Source: Rehmannia glutinosa
Taxonomy: Eukaryota; Streptophyta; Magnoliopsida; Lamiales; Orobanchaceae
Reading direction: 5' to 3'
Assembly (NCBI GenBank): GCA_016081115.2
Contig: CM071930.1
Span: 29,651,641-29,715,640, forward strand
DNA length: 64,000 bases
Below the pieces are notes generated by a model. That model saw only the letters and a list, made by a program, of their open reading frames with translations, had not been told where the DNA came from and ran no database searches. Positions 12,498-22,181 of this stretch are shown here, one piece after another (the stretch's first letter is position 1; every line of letters begins with the position of its first letter). Made by a program: the position numbers and the translations under genes.

Positions 12498-13683
12498 TTG
12501 TAGGTCCCAAGGGGGTGTGGGTGTAAGGTTTAGAAGGGGGGGTTGAATAAACCTTACCAACTTTTCATATTTAGTCCTTTTTAAAGTACAAAGTTTATGT
12601 TACTCAGCTGTGTCCTTGGTGGACAGCCAATTTAGTTAATCAGTAGAGTTAGTCTCTCAAAGACTCAACCGAAATGTTGATGGAATAACTCACCATAAAG
12701 ACTAAATTAACTCAACTCGTAGTTTGTTTTTAGCCAAGACTTAACACCCTTAAGTTTGGTTTAGTAGAGATTTAAAGCTTGATTTAGTACTTAGAAATTA
12801 TCTAATGGATAGCAAATATGTCAGCCGAATTAAACAAATATGATGCAGGAATTTAAGTGCTGAAATGTAAATGACACGATAAGTTTTTATAGAGGTTCAA
12901 AGATGGGGTAATTCTTCTTAGTGTAGGCCTGAGGATTAATCTTGAATGATTTGAGAATATTTTCAGTTACAATTCTAATAGTTTCTTGAATGCTTGTGGT
13001 TCGAGGTAACCTTCTCTCAGAGTCATTCCTCAGCCTTTTATAGTGATCTTTCAAAAATTTGCCCGTTGAAGAGATAGACTTATTTTTGAAAGTCACTTGT
13101 GGACGTTGGCTTGTCTTGTTGCAGTCCTTAAATTTGCCACTTCCTCGTATAAGATGTTCTTGACTTTTTCGAGTTCGACACGGTGTAGTGCTTCCCATTG
13201 GTTTATTCCTTTTGCACGCTTCGGGGACCGAGCACTTCGAGAAAGGTAGCATGGAGATATTACTTGTTTAAGTAATTCTCTTGATTTACGGCAACGGATC
13301 TTTTTCATTATCTCGACTTGATCGCATTTCCTTTTTTTCCCCGAGGTGACTTAGAGTCGACTTCCAATCATGGATGACTCTCTTGTCACTTTGACTTGAG
13401 ACTTGGTCATTTGGCGAGACTTGATCGATACTTCATTCACCGCATGTCACCGCTCCCGCAATGAGTTCTCGTCTTCTCTTCTTTGCCATACTCAGCTGTC
13501 TTGCAGCGGAGTCTTCCTTTTAGTCTTTAGTTGTCTTCTTGCATGTTTAGTCATAGCTGACTTAACTCAGCTTGACCAGCCCTACTTATTACAATGCAGT
13601 TTACAACAAAGAATGGGGTGCCAACTTCCTATTCTAAGTTTTACATGGCATTCATCAAAATCTAAACAATAAATTTCCCAACA
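12498..13683 (-). repeat. 5' LTR of I1
   Basis: This 1186-bp LTR has the same TG...CA ends as 206-1637. It lacks a block of about 380 bp (junction near 12918) found in the 3' copy. It carries about 130 extra bases around 13490-13625 that K also has, so the 3' copy lost those. Single-base and short indel differences between the two LTRs are clustered rather than spread evenly. Confidence 0.92.
13034..13044 (-). promoter_or_regulatory. LTR TATA box of I1
   Basis: The - strand reads ACTATAAAAGG in the 5' LTR. It is the same TATA context found in A (16351), K (59477-59489) and the 3' LTR of I1. Transcription would start roughly 30 bases downstream, toward the primer binding site. Confidence 0.6.
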
Positions 13684-14829
13684 CATTTGAAGGCTTTTGA
13701 TACTAAAGTTGATGAAGGTATCTTCTTAGGATACTCAGCTAAGAGTAAAGCCTACAGAGTGTTAAACAAGAGGACTATGGTAACAAAAGAGTCTATCCAT
13801 GTGGTGTTTGATGAGCCAAATGTGAATGGAGAAGACATTGATGAGTTAACTGGTAAGCAAAATCAGCGAACTATGCAGAAGAGCCCTTATGTTGAAGCAG
13901 AAGTGAGAGCACTCAACCCTGATGATGAGGAGATAGCTTAATCTCAAAGACAACTGGAAGGTCTGCAGCTGAATAATGATGAAGAAGTTGTTCAAGATAA
14001 CTTAGCAGCAAGACGGCTGAATCCAACAGACTTACTCCAACCTGATGTGAGATGGCTGAGAGACCATCCACCTGAGTTAATTATTGGAGATGTTAGAGAT
14101 GGCATAAGAACCAGATCCAGAGCACAGCATGAAACAATTTTCACTTGTTTTATTTCCCAAATAGAGCCTAAAGATGTGTCTCAAGCATTGGAAGACACAC
14201 ATTGGATTCAGGCCATTCAAGAAGAGTTGAATCAGTTTGAGAGAAACAAAGTATGGAAATTAGTTCATAGGCCAACCCACCAAAATTTTATTGGTGCAAA
14301 GTGGGTATTCAGAAACAAGATGAACGAGGAAGGATCTATTGTCAGAAACAAGGCAAGATCAGTAGCCAAAGGGTATTGCCAAGAAGAAGGTATAGATTTT
14401 GATGAAACATTTGCTCATGTTGCTAGATTGGAAGCCATAAGGATGTTTCTTGCTTATTCGGCACACAAGAACTTCACTATATATCAAATGGATGTGAAGA
14501 GTGTATTTCTAAATGGACTGCTAGAGGAAGAAGACTATGTTGAACAACATCCAGGTTTTGAGCAGAAAACTATTGGAGATAAAGTCTACAAGCTCAAGAT
14601 AGCATTGTATGGATTGAAACAAGCACCAAGAGCATGTTATGATACATTGTCTCAGTTTCTAATTGACAATGGATTCACCAAAGGCAAGGTTGATAGAAAA
14701 CTCTTCAGGATTCAAGATGGAGAGAGTACACTGCTTGTTCAAACATATGTGGATGATATCATATTTGGATCCACAAATAAAGAGTTATTTGCAACTTCTC
14801 AAACCTTATGCAAGACAAATTTGAGATGA
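13684..14829 (+). pseudogene. Element A integrase tail, linker and reverse transcriptase
   Basis: From 13684 the + strand continues A's integrase: AFDTKVDEGIFLGYSAKSKAYRV, then VHVVFDEP-type linker sequence. An in-frame TAG at 13939-13941 precedes the RT frame, which is open from 14047 to 14829. RT motifs are in order: NQFERNKVWKLV, YCQEEGIDFDETFAHVARLE, QMDVKSVFLNGLLEEED and YGLKQAPRACYDTLSQFL, with catalytic YVDD at 14746-14757. Near 14800-14865 two small indels destroy the frame just before the EMSMMGEL region. It would have made cDNA. It is clearly more continuous than the RT of I1, but non-functional. Confidence 0.87.
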
Positions 14830-15249
14830 GCATGATGGGAGAGCTGACGTTTTCTTAGGACTTCAAGTCATGCAATTGAAGGATGGTACCTTCATAAGCC
14901 AAACCAAGTATATCAGAGATTTGATGAAGAAATTTCGTATGGAAGAGAAGTCATCAATGAAGATTCCTATGAATACATCAGTTAAGATGGACATGGATGC
15001 AGATGGCAAAGCTTTTGATCAAACTAATTATAGAGCCCTCATTGGATCATTGTTCGATCTAACAGCGAGCATGCCAGACATCACGTTTGCAGTAGGTGTA
15101 TGTGCTAGATTTCAATCTGCACCATAAGAGAGTCATGTGACTGCAGCTAAGAGAATCCTAAGGTATTTGAAGGGATGCCAAGAAGTTGGCTTATGGTATC
15201 CAAAGGTAGGAGGATTCAAGCTGATAGGATACTCGGACTCAGATTATGG
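14830..15249 (+). pseudogene. Element A RNase H, C-terminally truncated
   Basis: The frame from 14870 reads DGTFISQTKYIRDLMKKF, IPMNTSVKM, ALIGSLFDLTASMPDITFAVGV and ARFQSAP, then a stop at about 15125. After that come TAAKRILRYLKGCQEVGLWYP and GYSDSDYG. This is the RT connection and the start of RNase H. The sequence breaks right after the SDSDYG motif near 15249; the remaining RNase H, including the ADIFTKPL end seen in B, is missing. What follows is the C-terminal part of the additional ORF, so a deletion of about 5 kb removed everything in between. Confidence 0.83.
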
Positions 15250-15561
15250 TATCCATAGTCGAATCCAGAGAACGTCAAGTATATTGATCCTCAGAAGAAA
15301 GGGATCACATACTGGGTTGGATATGATCTTCTAGCAAACCTGGAATTCGGATGAAAGAATGCAGAAATAATAAGAATACAGGAAGCTGAAAATAAACGAT
15401 CCACTCGTAAATGGGAGAAAGGGTAGCGTAGGGGTGACCCTGCTGCGAAGTGAGCATATGAGAAGAAGAAGGATGAAGATGAGAGGAAAAGGAGAAGAGC
15501 TGATGAAGACAGAAGGAGAGCTGATGACGAAGAAAGAAAAAGGACGCAGTCAAGGCATTGA
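15250..15561 (+). pseudogene. C-terminal remnant of the additional ORF of element A
   Basis: One + strand frame reads ENVKYIDPQKKGITYWVGYD and then a charged tail (DEDERKRRRADEDRRRADDE) ending at the TGA at 15559-15561. The same block ends the additional ORF of K (47688-47980) and of I1 (1908-2180). About 100 residues remain of an ORF that is about 1670 codons in K. Function is unknown. The KKG-I-YW-G-D motif followed by an arginine/glutamate-rich coiled coil is the most conserved piece among the copies. The segment is directly fused to broken RNase H by deletion. Confidence 0.7.
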
Positions 15562-15798
15562 AGACGGCTGCAAACCCCTTCGTGTATTTTATTTAGCTGT
15601 AAATAGATAAATGTAAGTTTTCCCTGTAATATAGCTCTGATATCTTCTTTCTAACCCAGCTCTAATATATGTTGTAATGCTATACTTGTATAAAATTGTT
15701 ATATTTTGTAAACAACTTTGTAAAGGACAAGAATGCTATGAACAATAGAACTGATTATTCAAAGCATACATTCTTTGTTACTGCACTACTTGTGTTTG
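15562..15798. other. Non-coding 3' region of element A
   Basis: AT-rich sequence, similar in reverse orientation to 47440-47687 of K. The polypurine tract and the first part of U3 expected here are missing, and the sequence jumps directly into mid-LTR near 15799. Confidence 0.6.
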
Positions 15799-17241
15799 CT
15801 GAGTGAAGTTAGCTAAGTCAAAGAATGCAAGAAATCAACTGCAGACTAGAGGGAAGACTCTGTTGTTCTTCAGCTGAGTATGGCCAAGAAGGAAGACAAG
15901 GACTCGACTGAATGAGAGCCAAGTGAGGAACAATTGTGTGAAGAATAAGGAAGTGTCAGTCAAGTCTGTAAAAGGAGCCAAGTCTAATAGTTGAAGTGAC
16001 AGTTGAGTCATTCTCCTTTTTGGAGCAGACTCAAGTCAAAGGGGTAAAGGCAACAGTCAAGTCAAGACAACTGACAATGATCCGTTGGAAGGAAGTCAAG
16101 AATATTACTCAATATAGTAATATGTCCAAGCTTCCAGGTCTTAAACTCTTTAGCCCAGAAACATGCAAAATAAATAAGCCAATGGGAAACACTGAAGCAT
16201 GTGTTAGAGCCTGTAAAAGATGCAGAGCCATTTAATACGAGGAAAGGTCAACATCACATCTCTGCAGACTAAGAAAATACAAGCCAACGAACAAGAAGTG
16301 TCATTTGAAAATAGCCTATCTCTTTAACTGGCGAATTTTCAAATGAGCACTATAAAAGGTTGATGAAGTATTTGAGAAAAGGTTACCTGAACGTAGCACG
16401 AATGAATCAAGCAATTATCAAGCAAGTATAACTTGAAATATTCTCAAGCTTATCCAGAAAATTCCTCAGGCCTAACACTCAAAGGAACTCGATCCAACAC
16501 ACGCTGTGAAAGAAAGATTACTTCAACCAGTTCAGGAGGAAACGTTTCAAGAACAAAAATGGGTCTACTCTCCAAGTTGAAGGAGCTGTAGGAAGGTTCA
16601 AGGTTGAACCAGGAGATTCAAGTTTGTTGGAGGGCTGTGTGTTCAAATTCAAAAACTTGAAGGGAGCTGAAGTAGCAAGGCAGTTGTCTTGTAAAGAAAC
16701 TGAGTCGTAGGAGAAGCCAGCTGTGTGATCAAGACTGTCTCAAGACTGAGAACTACTTTGTAACTTGATCTGTTACCTAGTGGATTCCTCCAGGTGTTGG
16801 AGAAGAGTGGATTACAGGTATTACCCCGTCCTCGAACCACTATAAAATTACATTTGTCATTTACTTTCAGCATTTACTTTCTTGTTTATATTTTTTATAT
16901 ATGTTGTTTTAGTTATCTTGCTATCTAAACTGATAATAACAAGTGCTAGAACAAGTGTTAAAATCGAGCTTTAATCAAACAATCTTCCGCTGTTAAAAAC
17001 CAAATCAACTAAAGTTAAGTGTTAGCTGACGCAACCAAGTTATACTATCAATAGCTCAGTCGAGTCTGTTGAATGGGTAACTTAGCTGAAGATAGCCAAC
17101 CTAGCTGTCCCCCAAGGACACAACTGATTTGAGTCAACTCTGTTGAAATTCTTAAAAAGACTAAAAAGTGAAAATTTGGTAAGGTTTATTCAACCCCCTT
17201 TCCACCTTCTAAACCTTACACCACACCCCTTGGACCTTACA
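15799..17241 (+). repeat. 3' LTR of element A, start truncated
   Basis: The right end, ...CCCCTTGGACCTTACA at 17241, is the reverse complement of the LTR edge seen at 206, 12498, 46005 and 58617. The left edge (TGTTGGGAAA in the family) is missing. The U3 part is full of ACTCAGCTGA-like motifs, and a TATA box lies at 16351. Downstream 17242 is copia D sequence, so A was inserted there. The other target-site copy is off the window. Confidence 0.85.
16351..16358 (+). promoter_or_regulatory. LTR TATA box of element A
   Basis: TATAAAAG lies in the middle of the LTR, preceded by GAGCAC, the same context as in I1 and K. It marks the U3/R border of this LTR family. Confidence 0.6.
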
Positions 17242-17951
17242 AACATAGTGAGGTGGATTAGGAGTAGGTGATTGATTAGATGTGATGGAGGTAGGAAGTT
17301 TAGAAAAGGAACCAGTACAAGGAATAAGGGGTAGTTTAGAGGAGACATAGGAAAAACTGGATGAATAATTTGCAGTTGGAAACATAGAGGAGTATGGAAA
17401 CTCATTTTCAAGGAAGTTAACAGTTCTTGAATGCATATCCTACCAGCGACATTGAGTCATTTGTAACCTTTGTAAATTGGATCATAACCAAGGAAAATGC
17501 ATTTGGAGGACCGCAATTGTATTTTGTGATTGTTGTAAGGTCAAAGATAGGGATATCTTTTCAACCAAATATCTTTAGAAATGCATAGTCTAGGGTAGAG
17601 TGAAAGCGGACCTGAAATGGTGATTGACCACCAAAGAGTGAAGTAGGTAAACAATTTATGGTGTATGTGGCACTTAGAAAGGCATGCCACCAAAAGGAAA
17701 ATTGCATAGAAGCCTGAGCTAAAAGTGAGACCAATGTTGATAATATGTTGATGTTTGCGTTTGGCTCAATTATTTTGTTGATGCACATATGGGAAAGAGT
17801 GTCTAAAGATAATGCCAAGATTATGAAGAAATTATGCCAATGATCTATATTCACTCCCCAAGACGGATTAAATGGATTTCATTTTAGTTTCAAATTGTCT
17901 TTCAATAAGAGGGAGGAAATGTTTGAAACAATATAGACCTCAGATTTAGTG
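17242..17951 (-). pseudogene. Copia D integrase, C-terminal part
   Basis: On the - strand the frame 17951-17870 starts KSEVYIV and contains WGVNIDHWHN. The frame 17854-17561 contains FWWHAFLSATYTINCLPTS and FGGQSPFQVRFH, typical of a copia integrase core of a lineage different from A, I1, K and B. Below 17560 a frame with HSRTVNFLENEFPY and serine/proline-rich sequence is the integrase-to-RT linker. Its first half is at 27840-27944, on the far side of LTR C. D is the oldest layer of this cluster: A, LTR C and probably E all abut it. Several stops are present. Confidence 0.8.
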
Positions 17952-19011
17952 TGTAGGTCCCAAGGGGTTTGAGTTAAGTCTAGAAGGGGAGGGGCTGAAT
18001 AGACTTAACCAAATTTCAAATTTAAATAAAGATCAGAGTTTATCACAAGAAAACAACAAAGTCTTTTGAGAGACATTTGTGTTAAACTTCAACAAGAGAG
18101 TTAATCACTCAACATACTATGAGTGAGCTGTTGATAGAGTAACTCAGCTGAGTGAAGTTAACTTTTTATAATTTAAATTTTATTAGTTTTTAACAACGAA
18201 ATTCTTTACACCCTTTTTGAAGTTTGATTATCAACACTTATTTTAAATATTGTAATTATTAGTTGAATAGCAAATATAATGTAAGTAAATAAATTGCAGA
18301 AATTAAAGAGATGAAAGTAAATGACACAAATATTTATAGTTGTTCGAAGATTGGGTAATTCATCTACTCCACTCTTCTCCTACTCCGAGAGGAATTTACT
18401 AATGCAACGTTGACTTTTTTACAAAAGTACAAAAACAATTTGAGCCAGCCTTGATCACACAACTGGCTTCACTCCTGGGACTTAGCTCTTCGCAAGGCAA
18501 CTGCCTCACTACTTCAACTCTTCAAATCATCCGAAATTGATCATGTAGCCCTCCGTCGGATTTGAACCAGGTTCAAATGTGAACCTCACTGAACTTCATC
18601 AACTTCTTGGATGAACAAACCCCTTTGTTCTTGAAAATAGGTTTTCTCTTCAACTTGGAAGTATGGCTTCTATCTTTAATAAGAATGTGTTGGATAAAGT
18701 AACTTCGAGTTTCAAGCTTGAGGATTATGAATTTCTTGCTTGAGAGAGGGTATTGCAGATTTTCTTTAATGCTTGTAATCTCAGTATTGTGTCGTTTGTT
18801 GTATTCACTCTTTATACTCTTTGAAAATTCCTCAGCATTTGAAATTTGAAAATTTTCCATTGAAGACATAGACAAATTCAAACTTCACTTATTGTTCGTT
18901 GCCTTGTCCTATTCTTACAACATTTGATGTTGAACAAACCTTTGTATTAACAACCTGTAGGCGTCTGAATTGTACCAGAGTTCTGCAAGTATTCAATTGG
19001 CTCCTGCTACT
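17952..19011 (-). repeat. LTR C, left part (solo LTR in D, split by B)
   Basis: The sequence from TGTAGGTCCCAAGGGG at 17952 onward is an LTR of the A/I1/K family in - orientation, though clearly diverged. It stops at 19011 where element B begins and resumes at 27428. The combined length is about 1472 bp. Both outer flanks are copia D integrase, so I read this as a solo LTR. Flanking pentamers (TAGTG at 17947-17951, GTGTG at 27840-27844) match at only 3 of 5 bases, so the duplication is decayed or misplaced. Confidence 0.78.
19007..19011. repeat. Target site duplication of B (left copy; right copy 27423-27427)
   Basis: CTACT precedes the LTR of B at 19007-19011 and follows the other LTR at 27423-27427. 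Both flanks are parts of LTR C. Confidence 0.93.
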
Positions 19012-20293
19012 TGTTAGTCCAAGTCGCTACGATAATCTAGAGGGGGGGTGAATAGATTATCTCGGTTTTTCAAATTTTGCCCTCTTTTTTGAATAATCAA
19101 GCAAAGACGAGAATGTAAATGCGGAAATTAAACAACAATCATCGATTTATAGAGGTTCAACCCACCTAGGGCCTAATCCTCTACCATCCCAGTATATCCA
19201 GGATGGATTTCAAAAAGAAAAAAAGATTTTATTAATTACCAAAATTAATACAACAACACCTTGAGGATTACCACAACCCTCTTACAACACCTTCAAGGAG
19301 ATTACCACAATCTTCCTTCACCACCTTTGAAGAGTACCACACTCTCCAAACACCTATCACCTAGATCACCCAAGTGTATTCTTACCACAAGAATACTCAC
19401 AAGGATGTCTTGTGTTGAATGATGACCAAAATCAAGATTACAACTCAATAATGAATAATACAATATGAGTACAAGTGTAATCAAGAATTGAAAGCCTAGA
19501 CCTCAAAGAAGTGCAAGTGCAAGTGCTTAGGCTAATACAACAAGATTTATGAAAGTGTTTGCTTGTATGCTCTTTTGCTTGTGTAATGTATTGTGTCTTG
19601 TTGCTTGAATGAAGCCTCTATTTATAGGAGAGGTCTTGGCTTGATTTCCAGACATAGGCTCCTCCTTGGTGAGTAATGCTGCAAAAGAAACCATTTAAAA
19701 TCAAGATTATAGCTGTTAGAAATCAATCCCACAAATTAGGGAAAAGCTGTCTGAAAATGCAACGGATAGTTTGCTGATAAAACAGGGGTTCGACCGGTCG
19801 CGCAGAGATAAGATTGAAATGAGTTTTCTGCGATTTTTACACAGGGGGACCGGTCGAAGGGGGGTTCGACCGATCGCCCTTGATCTTGACCGGTTGGGGG
19901 TGTTTAAAAAATGAAACAGAGAAGTCTGCACTTGAGAGGGCATTCCCAGTGTACGGTCGCCTGTGGTCAACCGGTTGCCCCTACCGGCGACCTGGGTCGA
20001 CCGTCGCCATCCCGTAGGTCGGCCGGCCGCCATCCCCGATTTCTCCTACGTCCTTTTTTTTATTTCAAAACTCAACTCAGGTACATGTTTCCCTATTGGG
20101 CGACCGATCGAGCCTGAAACAAAAGTGTTGTCCAATTTTTTATCGAAAATAAACTCCAAGAAATACTCCGAAAAATAGTAAAAACATTTTAAATCGATCG
20201 GAAGTATTTAGACAACATTTAGGGACATTGTTTTGGTTTAAAAACTCATTCGAACAAAATCATCAAAATCATGATAAAAACATTTATCTAACA
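19012..20293 (-). repeat. 3' LTR of B
   Basis: This 1282-bp LTR on the - strand starts TGTTAGATAAATG and ends GGACTAACA. A TATA box lies at 19615-19628. The U3 half is rich in CGACCGGTCG-type palindromes (for example 19791-19800) that are partly mutated relative to the 5' LTR. Confidence 0.94.
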
Positions 20294-20311
20294 AACTCCC
20301 CCTTTTTGATG
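20294..20311 (-). other. Polypurine tract of B
   Basis: The - strand reads AAAAAGGGGGAGTT next to the 3' LTR. A second similar tract lies 370 bp further in at about 20665-20690, also followed by a GATGAT-like sequence on the - strand. Confidence 0.85.
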
Positions 20312-21420
20312 ATTACAAACCAAAACAACTTTTCACGGGGACGATTTTGAAAACAAAACAATTTTCCGGTTTTATGAGAAAACTATCCGCTTAAAACATT
20401 TTATAAATAGCTCCCCCAATCAATAAGCACATCAATAAGAAGTATTGCATAAGCTAGAAGCACAAGCTATTTCAAACTATTACAAGATACACATAAACAT
20501 CATGAGCTAAAAAGCTCCCCCTGTCAAAATACTCAAAATCCATTGCAATTATGTCAATAATACAAGCCATGGACTAGATATACTTGGCTTTAAGAAGCCA
20601 TAGCTTATAGCTTTTATGTCGAGCTTTTATTAGCTTCTTTGAGCTAACGAGCCAATTTCCTGTTTCTCCCCCTTTGGAATCATCAAAAAGAATGTTAGGC
20701 TTAGAGACCGAAGAAATAGGAGAAATGTATCATGAAAAATCGATAAGCTCGTTTTGATTGACAAGACATGATCTCAATAAGTATTTAAGACATTTGAAAG
20801 AAAGGGAGTCATGTAGAGATTGAAATTTTCATTGTGACATTTCATCGAACACGTTGTGGGCGTGAAAAATAAAAGAAGTTGTATAAATCCCTTATAAATG
20901 AATCAAGACAAAAATTTCATCACCAAATCATACCAAACACAATACAATACATCATAATAAATAGGCACATCATGATCATATGACAATTACATGAAGAAAT
21001 TTTTAAGAAAGCCAAGAACTCAAGTGTTCAACCCAATTGAGCAAAGGGAGTAAAATTCTTACCATTCAATTCGTAAAGATGAGCAATGATGACGATAATC
21101 GAGCTATATTAAGTCCAAGATATGAAATGTATTCATGAAAACATATCTTGAGTGAAAATTGTGTGTATTTGGCAAAGGGGACGAAAAATGGCAAAAATGA
21201 GGTGAAATGACTAAGTATGAAGACATAACGGTTTTAATCCATAAAATTGCTATGGGCGACCGGTCATTGTTGAGGGCGACCGGTCGACGTCGAGGGCGAC
21301 CGGTTGTCCTCTTCCCAGTCAGCCCACTGTCTTGTCCAATTTTCTAAATCTGAATTTTCAACCAAAAATCCGATTTTTCGCCACTAAGTTTTAAAAACAT
21401 GCAAAATGCAAACGTAAACC
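20312..21420. other. Non-coding 3' region of B
   Basis: About 1.1 kb lies between RNase H and the polypurine tract with no convincing ORF on either strand. It contains a cluster of CGACCGG palindromes at 21256-21315, like those in the LTR, and a second polypurine-like tract near 20665-20690. Confidence 0.6.
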
Positions 21421-22181
21421 TCATTCAATATGCATTATGCCTAATCGAGCTCGTATCGACGCAAAAGTCTCGGAAGATAGCGGTTTTGTAAAAATGTCCG
21501 CTAATTGATCTTGAGAAGGTACGAAATATATCTCAATTTTTCGTTTAGAAACACAATCCCTTAAAATGATGTTGAATCTCAATATGTTTAGTACGGTTAA
21601 GATAAACTGGGTTTTGAGCAATATTTATAGCGAATATATTATCTCAAAAGATAGGAACATTTTCAAAAGAGCATTTGTAATCCGCTAAGGTTTGTTTCAT
21701 CCAAAGAAGTTGAGTACAACAAAAAGTCATGAAATATATTCGAAACTTCGGCCGTTGAAAGTGAAACACAATTTTGCTTCTTTGAAAACCAAGAAACTAG
21801 GCAATCGGGTTAAAAATTGACATGATCCGAAGTACTTTTCCGATCATCAATATTTCCCGCATAATCCGAATCACTATAACCTTTAAGAGAAAAATTTTCA
21901 TTCTTTGGATAGAATAAACCATATTGAATAGTGCCTTTCAAATATCGAAAAATCCTTTTAACGACACTCGTACGAGATTCTTTGGGATTGTTTTGAAAAC
22001 GACCACATAGGCATACGGCATGAAGAATGTCCGGTCTACTAGCGGTTAAATAAAGTAAACTACCAATCATACCTCGATACTTTGATTCATCCACAGTGCC
22101 TTTTTCATCTTTGTCAATTTTGACATTAGTTGCCATAGGGGTAGACACGGTTCTTCCTTCTTCAATGCCGAACTTTTTCAA
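21421..22181 (-). pseudogene. RNase H of B
   Basis: The frame 22181-21810 (123 residues) runs from MKKFGIEEGRTVSTPM through SKYRGMIGSLLYLTASRPDI and RTSVVKRIFRYLKGT to GYSDSDYAGNIDDRKSTS. The middle (SWFSKKQNCVSLSTAE) is damaged. The C-terminal frame 21621-21421 ends with PSQDQLADIFTKPLSSETF and a stop, the usual end of copia Pol. It degrades the RNA strand of RNA-DNA hybrids. A frameshift at about 22180 separates it from RT, and a deletion or shift affects 21800-21640. This is the most damaged part of B. Confidence 0.85.

Larger units (their letters stand above)
206..13683 (-). mobile_element. Copia retrotransposon I1, full length, inserted in A
   Basis: This 13.5-kb element is on the - strand. 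It has LTRs at 12498-13683 (5') and 206-1637 (3'), a primer binding site beside the 5' LTR, a polypurine tract beside the 3' LTR and perfect CATTT target duplications. Internal order on the - strand is gag, protease, integrase, RT, RNase H and a long additional ORF before the 3' LTR. The size, long LTRs and extra ORF in the env position resemble the SIRE/Maximus branch of copia; that lineage call is inference. All ORFs are split into short pieces. The breaks sit close to CAG/CTG-like motifs, so some may be consensus errors. It inserted after A and is one of the younger events here. Confidence 0.92.
1..17241 (+). mobile_element. Copia retrotransposon A, 5' end outside window, split by element I1
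   Basis: This Ty1/copia LTR retrotransposon lies on the + strand. The window opens inside its integrase; the rest of integrase and the RT follow at 13684-14829, then a truncated RNase H, a short tail of the extra ORF and one 3' LTR. Bases 206-13683 are a separate element inserted in it. Removing that insertion and one copy of the 5-base duplication brings the integrase reading frame back into phase. A itself lies in older copia D, whose sequence resumes at 17242. A has in-frame stops at 165-167 and 174-176, frameshifts and a large internal deletion near 15250, so it is inactive. The 5' LTR, gag and protease must lie to the left of the window. Confidence 0.88.
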
